A stretch of DNA of 33,411 bases. Origin: Actinomycetota bacterium (GTDB lineage Bacteria > Actinomycetota > Actinomycetes > S36-B12 > GCA-2699445). Positions 1 through 6,333 of the stretch are shown in pieces. Position numbers and translations under genes: made by a program. The stretch is from NCBI GenBank assembly GCA_020438795.1, contig JAGQTY010000018.1, positions 32,784-66,194 of the forward strand, written 5' to 3'. The notes under the pieces are model-generated. The model was not told the origin of the DNA. It saw nothing but the letters and a program-made list of their open reading frames with translations, and made no database searches. The stretch's first letter is position 1; every line of letters begins with the position of its first letter.

Positions 1-76
1 TGCAGTCGACCGGGCATTCATCGATGCATGCCTTGTCCTTGAGGTCAACACAGGTCTGGATGATGACGTAGGTCAT
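1..76 (-). CDS. fdxA: Ferredoxin (7Fe/FdxA type), N-terminal part only
   Basis: The minus strand reads MTYVIIQTCVDLKDKACIDE followed by CPVDC before it runs off the window edge. This matches the conserved N-terminus of actinobacterial 3Fe-4S/4Fe-4S ferredoxins, which begins MTYVI, then a Cys-Val-Asp and a KAC...ECPVDC cluster motif. Only 25 codons are visible. The ATG at 76-74 follows a strong GAGGAGG Shine-Dalgarno about 8 bases upstream, which fixes the start. Such ferredoxins are small soluble electron carriers. In many actinobacteria fdxA is followed by a diaminopimelate-pathway aminotransferase, which would lie outside this window. Family identity is secure; the electron partner is unknown. 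Confidence 0.93.
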   Translation of the reverse strand, partial: MTYVIIQTCVDLKDKACIDECPVDC

Positions 77-136
77 CGGTGGGCCTCCTCGAGTGATACC
101 GGTCAGGCTGACAGCGCGCAGCTGTTCACTGGTACA

Positions 137-167
137 AGACTAGCCTGCCCCACAGCGGAGCCGACCC
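137..167 (-). promoter_or_regulatory. Probable fdxA promoter (GGGTCGGCT, 16 bp, TAGTCT)
   Basis: On the minus strand GGGTCGGCT (167-159) precedes TAGTCT (142-137) with a 16-base spacer. Transcription would begin near 130 and give a leader of about 55 bases with the GAGGAGG site near its end. The GNAT promoter at 860-891 carries the same two elements. The upstream element is not a good TTGACA. The leader also holds an 11-base palindrome, GTCAGGCTGAC, at 102-112. Confidence 0.5.
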
Positions 168-182
168 ACAATCCCCTGTGGG
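165..182. repeat. Inverted repeat CCCACA-N6-TGTGGG upstream of fdxA
   Basis: There are perfect 6-base arms with a 6-base loop. The repeat begins at the outer edge of the proposed fdxA upstream promoter element (159-167) and lies 27 bases after the stop of the small ORF at 209-403. It could be an operator for fdxA or a weak stem-loop terminator for the ORF/relic unit. It has no T-tract, so the sequence alone does not decide. Confidence 0.45.
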
Positions 183-208
183 CACGTTGCACCTGCATTG
201 GCGGCCCA

Positions 209-403
209 TCAGCCCCGCGGCATCGTGCCGGACAGCCGGGCGGCCACCACCATGGGCAGCTCTGGCGCGGAGACCACCCGGGCACCCGGCAACTGCGCAG
301 CGCGGCTCACGAGCACCGAGAATTCCGCATCGGCCGGGTCCAGTACGAACAATTCGCCACCTGCGTCCAGAACGTCGTCGGAATCTTGAAGTTGTCCAGT
401 CAC
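209..403 (-). CDS. Small hypothetical ORF (64 aa) after the GGDEF relic
   Basis: A GTG-started ORF of 64 codons begins one base after the stop of the degenerate GGDEF reading frame, at operon-like spacing. Composition looks protein-like: it is acidic and hydrophobic, with segments such as GGELFVLDPADAEFSVLV and ELPMVVAARLSG. No clear Shine-Dalgarno precedes the GTG. I do not recognise a family. It may be a genuine small gene, or the surviving C-terminal piece of the same decayed locus that contains the GGDEF relic. Its stop is followed by the 165-182 inverted repeat. Confidence 0.35.
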   Translation of the reverse strand: MTGQLQDSDDVLDAGGELFVLDPADAEFSVLVSRAAQLPGARVVSAPELPMVVAARLSGTMPRG

Positions 404-404
404 G

Positions 405-790
405 TCATTCGTTCACGGTCCTGCCCTGCTCAACAAGAGCCGGCACGTCGCCGTCCGCTCGCTTCGCGTCGTAGATCGCGTAATCGGCATCGAGGAGGAT
501 CGCGTCAAGGCTCCGGGAGTCCCTCGCGGTGACCAGCGTCAGCCCCAGCCTGGCAGGTGCTGCCACGGTGTCACCGTGGGGAGCTAAAGGGATGACGCAG
601 CTTGGTGCTCAGCCGCTCACCGACCATCGTCAGTTCCCGGACGTCGGCGAGGCCGTGAACGATCGGGCAGAACTTGTCGCCCCCAGCCGGGCGACCAGAA
701 CGTAGCCTTGCCCGATGCCACCCTGCGCCCTCTGCCTCGCAGAGGATGGTGTCCCCGATGAACCCACATTTCCGCTCGGGCGGCGGACAG
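405..790 (-). pseudogene. Decayed GGDEF (diguanylate cyclase) domain with frameshifts
   Basis: Reading the minus strand across frames recovers a GGDEF domain in the correct order: a GDTIL helix start (near 750), YVLVARLG (near 700-684), GGDKF (684-670, in place of GGDEF), the helix VRELTMVGERLSTKLRHPF, then HGDTVAAPARLGLTLVTA and the terminal LLDADYAIYDAKRADGD block. The piece ends at a TGA at 405-407. The VARLG and DADYAIYDAK parts share one frame. The GGDKF part between them is shifted by a base lost near 682 and a base gained near 585, and it stops at 571-573. A further shift probably lies near 720. The N-terminal DxLTGLxNR region is missing. No single frame can make an active cyclase. Confidence 0.72.
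563..579. repeat. 17-bp palindrome CCACGGTG-T-CACCGTGG
   Basis: There are perfect 8-base arms around one central base. It lies inside the GGDEF relic and contains the premature TGA (571-573) of the central frame, close to the frame change at about 585. It may be chance, an operator-like site, or a product of the mutation that broke the gene. Confidence 0.4.
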
Positions 791-859
791 GACACCTGGA
801 TTCCGTCTCCTGCCTCCAGATCCTCGCTGCCTGAGGAACAACTGGTACGAATGGTCCAC

Positions 860-891
860 GGGTCGGCTGTCGCGCGGATCCTTAGTAGTCT
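860..891 (+). promoter_or_regulatory. Probable promoter of the GNAT gene
   Basis: GGGTCGGCT (860-868) and TAGTCT (886-891) are separated by 17 bases. This is the same element pair as in the fdxA promoter, which has a 16-base spacer. A start near 898 would give a leader of about 28 bases that includes the GGGAG ribosome site at 914-918. Confidence 0.5.
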
Positions 892-925
892 CGTCACATC
901 TACCGCGTTGTGAGGGAGTTGCCAG

Positions 926-1951
926 GTGCCGTTGTTCCCGACGGGGCGGACCCCCTTCAACATCAGCCCCGCAGACGTGGACCGCCGGGTCAAGCTGACG
1001 ATGACCAACTCGAGGATGGGCGACAACCCCACCGTGCTGCCCAAGGACATGGACCGGCTCGAAGGAGTGCTGTTCCGCTGGACCGGTGGCTTCAAGAAGG
1101 GCATCCTGCGGGTGCGGACCCGCCGGGGCGACGAATACGGGGTACGGGCCAAGGACATCAAGACGATCCGGGTGCAGCCCCCGGAGGTGTCCTCCTACGA
1201 TATGCAGCGGCTGGCACAGCAGGCCTGGCCGCCCCTGGTCACCGACGCCATGGGCGAGTGGGAGCTGCGCTGTTCCCAGGGAGGGACCAACCGCGCCAAC
1301 AGTGTCCGTGTCGCCGGTCCGCCCGGTCGTCAGATGTCGAGCATGACCCGGATGATCGCCGACTGGTACGGCGAGCGTGGCGTGAGCCCGTTGCTGCAGG
1401 TGACGCGCCCGTCCGGCTTCGACGATGAGCTCGAGAGCGCCGGCTGGAAACGATTCCGGGCCGGGCGGGTCATGACGACCTCGGTGGCGAGGCTGGCCAC
1501 CGAGACGGCGGCGGTCCGGGAACGCAACGATCTCGAAGTGGAGATACGGGAACAGGCCAATCCGGAATGGCTCTCACTGTTCCGGGCCTATTCACCCGAT
1601 ACCGCGACCGAGGTGGACCACATCATGGAATCGGGCGCCCCGAGCGCGTTCGTCTACTGCCGCAACAACGCCGGTGAACTGCTCGGCATCGGACGCGCCA
1701 CGCTCCAGGACACCTGGGTGGGAGCCACGGTCCTGGACACGGTGCCACAGTCTCGCCGCCGTGGCATCGCCTCGGCGGTGACGGCCACCATGGCCCACTG
1801 GGCGCTCACGATGCAGGCCTCGAACTGGTACGTGATGGTGTTCAACGACAATGCGGCGGCACGAGCCCTGTGGGAACGCTACGGCGCCACCACCCATCAC
1901 CAGTACGACTACTGGGCCCTGGACGAAGACGCGCTGGGCAGCTACGAGTGA
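926..1951 (+). CDS. GNAT family N-acetyltransferase, cg3035/Rv0428c type
   Basis: This 341-residue protein has two parts. An N-terminal SH3-like beta region (about residues 15-80) contains VLFRWTGGFKKGILRVRTR and RGDEYGVRAKDI. A C-terminal GNAT fold (about 200-335) carries the acetyl-CoA pyrophosphate loop SRRRGIAS and the family-typical ending WYVMVFNDNAAARALWERYGA. This architecture matches the Rv0428c-type acetyltransferases; the substrate is unknown. The GTG at 926 has GAGGGAG eight bases upstream, so this start is preferred. It is divergent from fdxA, a pairing I recall in other actinobacteria. It is convergent with the flavin reductase, with hairpins between them. Confidence 0.85.
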   Translation: MPLFPTGRTPFNISPADVDRRVKLTMTNSRMGDNPTVLPKDMDRLEGVLFRWTGGFKKGILRVRTRRGDEYGVRAKDIKTIRVQPPEVSSYDMQRLAQQAWPPLVTDAMGEWELRCSQGGTNRANSVRVAGPPGRQMSSMTRMIADWYGERGVSPLLQVTRPSGFDDELESAGWKRFRAGRVMTTSVARLATETAAVRERNDLEVEIREQANPEWLSLFRAYSPDTATEVDHIMESGAPSAFVYCRNNAGELLGIGRATLQDTWVGATVLDTVPQSRRRGIASAVTATMAHWALTMQASNWYVMVFNDNAAARALWERYGATTHHQYDYWALDEDALGSYE

Positions 1952-1979
1952 GGTCGCAAGAGCCTGTGGCGACTCAGGC

Positions 1980-2036
1980 CGGAGGAGCCTCCGCGCATCG
2001 GTGTCAGGATGTGCCACCGACGGAGAATCACTTCTC
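1980..2036. terminator. Cluster of three hairpins between convergent genes
   Basis: Three consecutive inverted repeats lie between the GNAT stop and the flavin reductase end: CGGAG-GAGC-CTCCG (1980-1993), TCGGTG-N11-CACCGA (1998-2020) and GAGAA-TCAC-TTCTC (2023-2036). The third spans the reductase stop codon. None has a T-tract, which is common for terminators in high-GC actinobacteria. They could work bidirectionally. Confidence 0.5.
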
Positions 2037-2534
2037 GAGCGCGTAGTATTCCCTGCGCCAGTAGAGCAGCGGGTCATTGGCCTCGCTGCGCGTCGCACAG
2101 TCGACCGAACCGATGAAGATGTCGTGATCCCCGGCCCGCACCACCTCGGACGTCGTGCATTCCAGCCAGGCCAGACTCTCGTCCAGCAACGCGTAGCCCC
2201 GCGTGGACCTGCGATGTGGCACACGATCAAGCTGGCCGGCCAGCGGCCGTCCCGGCGTGGCCAACCACTGCGCGTGCTGCTGCGCGCGAGCGGAGAGCAC
2301 CGAGACTCCCCAATGCTCCACGCTGGAGATGGCCTCCCAGAACCGCGCAGTCCGCGAGACACACGCAAGAACGAGGGGCGGATCCAGGGAGACCGAGGTG
2401 ACGGCGCTGGCGGTCATGGCGTGATCGACCTCGGAATCCCCGACGCAGGTCACCACGCTGACGCCGCTGGCCAGCGAGGCGAGCGCGTACCGGAACTGCT
2501 CCTGCCGCTCGATGAGCGCGGCCTCGGCATCCAT
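2028..2534 (-). CDS. Flavin reductase domain protein
   Basis: This 168-residue protein has the FMN-binding split-barrel fold of the HpaC/flavin reductase family. Visible markers are the early RYALASLASGVSVVT strand, the TASAVTSVSLDPPLVLACVSR flavin-site region (about residues 41-61), and the GDHDIFIGSV motif near residue 135. Such proteins use NAD(P)H to supply reduced flavin to a partner monooxygenase, or bind flavin themselves. No monooxygenase is adjacent, so the partner is unknown. The ATG at 2534 abuts the stop of the DUF6113 gene directly upstream, with AGAGGA just before it. The two genes should therefore be co-transcribed and translationally coupled. Confidence 0.88.
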   Translation of the reverse strand: MDAEAALIERQEQFRYALASLASGVSVVTCVGDSEVDHAMTASAVTSVSLDPPLVLACVSRTARFWEAISSVEHWGVSVLSARAQQHAQWLATPGRPLAGQLDRVPHRRSTRGYALLDESLAWLECTTSEVVRAGDHDIFIGSVDCATRSEANDPLLYWRREYYALEK

Positions 2535-2969
2535 TCAGTCCTCTTCCACGGTGACCTCGACCTGCTCCTGCGGACCGAGCCTCGCGGGCAGGGAGACGAT
2601 CATGGCCCCGACGATCACGCCACCGAACACATAGAACCACTGGGCGGCACCTGCACCGATGATGATGTCGCCGCCCGGCATCGGGCTGGCGAGCAGGATC
2701 GTCACGATCAGCCAGCTCGCGTACAGCACGATGGCAGACCTGCGCGAGCCGTAGGTGGTCGTCATGGCGCGGCAGAAGACGGCCAGCGCGGTGATCAGCA
2801 CGAGGGCCCAGATGGGGATGGTGATCGGTCCGATCGTCCAGGTCTTCGCCTGCAGGAAGGCACCCACGAGGCCCAGCAGCACACCGATAATGATGCCGTT
2901 GCCCCAGCCGGACCACGTGCCCGATTGCTCCGGAGCCTGTGCTTGCGGCTCGGTCAGGTGTTCACTCAC
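2535..2969 (-). CDS. DUF6113-type four-helix membrane protein
   Basis: This integral membrane protein of about 144 residues has four hydrophobic helices: IIIGVLLGLVGAF, IPIWALVLITALAVFC, AIVLYASWLIVTILL and WFYVFGGVIVGAMIV. Its tail is acidic (VEVTVEED). Proteins of this kind, recently named DUF6113, sit beside mshB in many actinobacteria, as here; their function is unknown. I favour the GTG at 2969 (N-terminus SEHLTEPQ). A longer in-frame GTG at 3035 would place the start upstream of a good -10 box (3030-3025). No strong Shine-Dalgarno distinguishes the two, so the start is uncertain. Confidence 0.75.
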   Translation of the reverse strand: MSEHLTEPQAQAPEQSGTWSGWGNGIIIGVLLGLVGAFLQAKTWTIGPITIPIWALVLITALAVFCRAMTTTYGSRRSAIVLYASWLIVTILLASPMPGGDIIIGAGAAQWFYVFGGVIVGAMIVSLPARLGPQEQVEVTVEED

Positions 2970-3024
2970 GCAGATCCCATTCTCGGTCGGTCGCTCCTCC
3001 AGAGTCCCATGCCGATCACCCACA

Positions 3025-3065
3025 AGAATAGACACCCCGCGGCACTGACCGCTGCCGCATGCGGC
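3025..3065 (-). promoter_or_regulatory. Probable DUF6113 promoter and adjacent palindrome
   Basis: On the minus strand TATTCT (3030-3025) is a good -10 box. It implies a start near 3018 and a leader of about 50 bases to the GTG at 2969. Just upstream lies the perfect 12-base palindrome GCCGCATGCGGC (3054-3065), 14 bases past the mshB stop codon. It could be a short terminator stem or an operator. Confidence 0.4.
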
Positions 3066-3079
3066 TGCCCGCTCGCGTC

Positions 3080-3943
3080 CTAGCCGTCCGAAAGGTCCGG
3101 GAACAGGGTGTCGTCGGCTTCGGGATCGCCACGGACCAGTTGGAAGTGCTCCGTGGTCAGGAACGGGAAGTCGAAGTCATTCGACAGCGAGAAGCGGTCC
3201 TGCTCGACCCGCACCTGGGTGTGATGAGCCGTCATCGCTGCGCGCTTGCGGTCGAGGAAGGCGCTGATGTCCACGGTCACGTCGATGTCCGCCGCCGGCA
3301 CTCCCGGCGGACGCGCCGGGTCGAACCATTGCGTGCTTGCGTGCGGACCCAGAGCCGCGACTCCTGCCGCCAGAGGCTCCGCTCCCATCACGGCCCAGTA
3401 GATCCGTGGGATCTCCCACGCGGCACCGAGTTCGTGCGCATAGCCCCTGACGCCCGCCAGATCGGCGGCGTACATCGCCACCCTGTGCGCCTTGATGTGA
3501 TCGGGGTGGCCGTACCCGCCGAAGTGGTCATAGGTGAGCAGCACCTCAGGACGCACCTCCCTGATGATGCGCACCAGGTGATCGGCCGCCTCACGCAGAT
3601 CGGCCTGCCAGAAGGACCGGGGGTCCTCATTGGGGGCAGTGCCCATCATGCCGGAGTCCCGATATCTCCCCGCCCCGCCGAGGAACCGCTGGTCCACGGT
3701 TCCCTGGCCTGCGGCCAGCTCGCTCAGGGCACTCTCAAGCTCGCCGATGCGGTGCCGCCCCAGCGCGTCGGGGTCCTCGGCGAGGTGCTGCAGTGACTCA
3801 GGGATCACCTCTCCCTGTTCCCCGAGCGTGCAGGTGACCAGGCAGACAGGTTCATCGGCGGCCAGCTGTGCGGCCATCACGCCGCCGGTGGTGAGCACCT
3901 CGTCGTCGGGATGCGCATGCACGAGCAGCAGTGGACGTGCCAT
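3080..3943 (-). CDS. mshB: GlcNAc-inositol deacetylase, mycothiol biosynthesis (MshB)
   Basis: This 287-residue member of the LmbE/PIG-L deacetylase family removes the acetyl group from GlcNAc-inositol to give GlcN-inositol, an early step in mycothiol synthesis. Metal-site residues are visible in HAHPDDE (H11, D13, D14) and GGYGHPDHI (H146, H149). The segment RYRDSGMMGT (about 93-102) is typical of MshB and Mca. The DUF6113 neighbour and adjacent S9 peptidase favour MshB over the conjugate amidase Mca. The ATG at 3943 has no ribosome site but sits exactly six bases after a TAGGCT -10 box, so the mRNA is probably leaderless. Confidence 0.9.
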   Translation of the reverse strand: MARPLLLVHAHPDDEVLTTGGVMAAQLAADEPVCLVTCTLGEQGEVIPESLQHLAEDPDALGRHRIGELESALSELAAGQGTVDQRFLGGAGRYRDSGMMGTAPNEDPRSFWQADLREAADHLVRIIREVRPEVLLTYDHFGGYGHPDHIKAHRVAMYAADLAGVRGYAHELGAAWEIPRIYWAVMGAEPLAAGVAALGPHASTQWFDPARPPGVPAADIDVTVDISAFLDRKRAAMTAHHTQVRVEQDRFSLSNDFDFPFLTTEHFQLVRGDPEADDTLFPDLSDG

Positions 3944-3977
3944 GGCGCCAGCCTAGACCGCCGTGAGCCTGCGTCAC
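3944..3977 (-). promoter_or_regulatory. Leaderless mshB promoter
   Basis: On the minus strand GTGACG (3977-3972), a 16-base spacer and TAGGCT (3955-3950) are followed by GGCGCC and then the ATG. Transcription would begin at or within a base of the start codon. TGAC of the -35 box matches the housekeeping consensus. Confidence 0.6.
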
Positions 3978-4095
3978 AGCCCCCATCACGCCAACGGAGC
4001 CCGGATCCGTCCCCACTCACAGTCGCAAACACTTCAGGACCCACCGCTGACCGAGACATCCCGCTCACCGCGCTGACATCCACTCGCCAACACGT

Positions 4096-4107
4096 GAGAA
4101 TGGGCCC
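4096..4107 (+). promoter_or_regulatory. Possible leaderless promoter of the S9 peptidase
   Basis: GAGAAT (4096-4101) lies exactly six bases before the GTG at 4108 and keeps the critical A2 and T6 of the -10 consensus. No Shine-Dalgarno is present. The first base is G rather than T, so this is weaker than the other leaderless sites in the window. Confidence 0.4.
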
Positions 4108-6213
4108 GTGACCTCCTACAACTTCCCCCTGCGGCGTGCCCTGACCATGAATTTCCGAGCCGGCACGCCTCGGGACGTGACGGTCCGCGAAGACGGACGA
4201 GCGGCACTCTTCCTCCGCTCCGGAGGAGCTGAGTCCGGTGTGACCGACCTGTGGGCACTGGTCATCGACGAGGACGACAACTTCAGCGAGGAACGAGTGG
4301 TTGCGGCAGTGGGGCTTCCCGATTCCGGTGATCTGCCGGAAGCTGAACGGGCCCGGCGCGAACGGATGCGGGAGGCGGCCGGCGGCATCACCGCCTACAG
4401 CTGCGACAAGGCCCAGACCAAGGTCGCTCTGGCGGTCGGAGGCACGCTCTTCGTGACGGACCTGGCGGCCAACGAGACGACTGCCATCGCCGAGGGTGGC
4501 GTGTCCGACGTGACTATGTCGCCGACCGGGGACCACGTGAGTTTCGTCCGCGACGGCTCGCTGTTCGCGGTCGACCTCGCCACCGGTACACAGACCTGTC
4601 TGGCTGAGCGCGAGGAGCCGAGCATCAGCTGGGGGTCCGCGGAGTTCATCGCCGCAGAGGAGATGGGCCGCTACCGCGGACACTGGTGGTCCCCGGACGG
4701 AACTGCGATCCTGACGACGCGCGTGGACGAGTCGCCCGTGGCGGTGTGGCACATCAGCAACCCTGCGCTGCCCAGCACGGCGCCCCGCCCGCAGCGCTAC
4801 CCCGCGGCGGGCCAGCCCAACGCCGTTGTGTCACTGTTCCTGCTGGACCTCGAGGGTGGCCGCCACAAGCTGTCGTGGGACGACGAGTACGAGTATCTGA
4901 CCCGAGTCCACTGGGGCGATGAGGGCGACCCGATCTTCATGGTGCAGAGCCGCGACCAGCGCCGGGCGGCCATCTACTCCGTGACCCCGGAACGCGGGAG
5001 CGCCCGACTGGTCACACGGTGGCAGGAGGACCCCTGGATCGACCTCACACCGGGAGTACCACGACAGGTCGAGACGGGCATCCTGGATGTCATCGTGGAC
5101 ACCGACCACGACACCCACCGGCTGGCGCTGCGCTCTCCCAAAGGCCTCGACCCGACGTTCCTGACCCCTGAGGGCTGTCAGGTCCGGGCCGTCAGCAGGG
5201 TCGACGACGAGGGTGTCTGGTTCGTCGGGACCATCGACATGACGACCCAGGACCTCTGGCATGTCACGTGGGACGGCGAGACCACCCGGCACAGCGAGCC
5301 CGGTGGCTGGTCCTCCGGCAGCAACACCGGGGGCACCATGCTCGTGGGGCGCGCCGAGCCGGACGAGCCGCGGACCACGCTGGCCGTGACGACGGCGGCC
5401 GGGAACCGGTACGTCCTGTCCGACTTCTCCGAGACCTGCCCGATCACTCCGGAGCCGGACTTCCTGGCGATCGGAACCACCCACCCGAACACCGCAGTGC
5501 TGTGGCCCCAGCAGGACCGGGAGGGCCCGGTGCCGATCATCATGTCCCCGTACGGTGGTCCGCACGCCCAGCGTGCGATCCGGGCAGGCTCGGCCTTCCT
5601 CACCGAGCAGTGGCTTGCCAACCAGGGGTACTGCGTGATCGTCAGCGACGGACCCGGCACCCCGCGCACCCCGTCGTGGGAGGCCCTCGTGGCCGGGGAC
5701 CTCGCTACGGGGCCGCTGCAGGGCCAGGTGGATGCGCTGACCGAGATCGTCGCCCAGTACGGGGACCGCGTCGACCCCGACCGGGTGGGAATCCGGGGCT
5801 GGTCGTTCGGTGGCTACCTGGCTGCGCTGGCGGTGCTGGCCCGTCCGGACCTGTTCCACGTGGCGGTCGCCGGTGCGCCCGTGACGCACTGGCAGCTCTA
5901 CGACACGCACTACACGGAACGTTACCTCGGTGATCCGCGCGCCAATACGCAGGCATACACCACCTCATCGCTGCTGGCTCGGGCCGCTGAACTGAGCCGC
6001 CCACTCCTGCTCGTCCACGGCCTCAGCGATGACAATGTCGTGGTGGCACACACGCTGCAACTGTCGACCGCACTGCTGGGGGCCGGGCGTCCCCACAATG
6101 TGCTGCCGCTGTCCGGAGTCACACACATGACGCCGCAGGCGAGCGTGGCAGAGAACCTGCTGAATCTTGACGTCGGATTCCTCTCCGAGCACCTGCACCC
6201 TGCGGCCCGCTGA
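4108..6213 (+). CDS. S9 family prolyl oligopeptidase (DPP IV-like)
   Basis: This 701-residue serine peptidase has an N-terminal beta-propeller (about 1-450) and a C-terminal alpha/beta hydrolase domain. The catalytic residues are visible: S566 in GWSFGGY, D641 in HGLSDDN and H673 in GVTHMT. The oxyanion-side loop SPYGGPHAQ is also present. The EE pair at 184-185 (AAEEMGRYRG before WWSPDGT) corresponds to the double Glu that binds the peptide N-terminus in DPP IV, which supports release of N-terminal dipeptides. There is no signal peptide, so a cytoplasmic role in peptide turnover is likely. I recall this gene beside mshB in other actinobacteria. The GTG start lacks a Shine-Dalgarno. Confidence 0.92.
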   Translation: MTSYNFPLRRALTMNFRAGTPRDVTVREDGRAALFLRSGGAESGVTDLWALVIDEDDNFSEERVVAAVGLPDSGDLPEAERARRERMREAAGGITAYSCDKAQTKVALAVGGTLFVTDLAANETTAIAEGGVSDVTMSPTGDHVSFVRDGSLFAVDLATGTQTCLAEREEPSISWGSAEFIAAEEMGRYRGHWWSPDGTAILTTRVDESPVAVWHISNPALPSTAPRPQRYPAAGQPNAVVSLFLLDLEGGRHKLSWDDEYEYLTRVHWGDEGDPIFMVQSRDQRRAAIYSVTPERGSARLVTRWQEDPWIDLTPGVPRQVETGILDVIVDTDHDTHRLALRSPKGLDPTFLTPEGCQVRAVSRVDDEGVWFVGTIDMTTQDLWHVTWDGETTRHSEPGGWSSGSNTGGTMLVGRAEPDEPRTTLAVTTAAGNRYVLSDFSETCPITPEPDFLAIGTTHPNTAVLWPQQDREGPVPIIMSPYGGPHAQRAIRAGSAFLTEQWLANQGYCVIVSDGPGTPRTPSWEALVAGDLATGPLQGQVDALTEIVAQYGDRVDPDRVGIRGWSFGGYLAALAVLARPDLFHVAVAGAPVTHWQLYDTHYTERYLGDPRANTQAYTTSSLLARAAELSRPLLLVHGLSDDNVVVAHTLQLSTALLGAGRPHNVLPLSGVTHMTPQASVAENLLNLDVGFLSEHLHPAAR

Positions 6214-6303
6214 GACCCACCGGGCTCGCAGTCGCGACGCCGGAACCCACCCCGTTGCCGGGGCCAAGTTGACCGAGCACCGATGCCGTGGCCGCGGGCT
6301 CGA

Positions 6304-6309
6304 TAGGGT
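6304..6309 (+). promoter_or_regulatory. Possible -10 box for the Ca2+/H+ antiporter gene
   Basis: TAGGGT lies 24 bases before the GTG. The implied leader contains AAGGAG at 6322-6327. No convincing -35 is seen. The rest of the 120-base gap from 6214 holds nothing else I can name. Confidence 0.35.
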
Positions 6310-6333
6310 TGAGGAGGACGGCAAGGAGCTGCG

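Noticed and set aside
571..1161. A 196-codon minus-strand reading frame overlapping the GNAT gene
   Set aside because: Its first half is only the antisense of the well-supported GNAT gene. Its second half is one frame of the GGDEF relic and is covered by that pseudogene entry.
4831..5910. A 359-codon minus-strand frame inside the S9 peptidase gene
   Set aside because: It is antisense to a full catalytic S9 peptidase. The translation is rich in Arg, Gly, Val and His with no recognisable motif.
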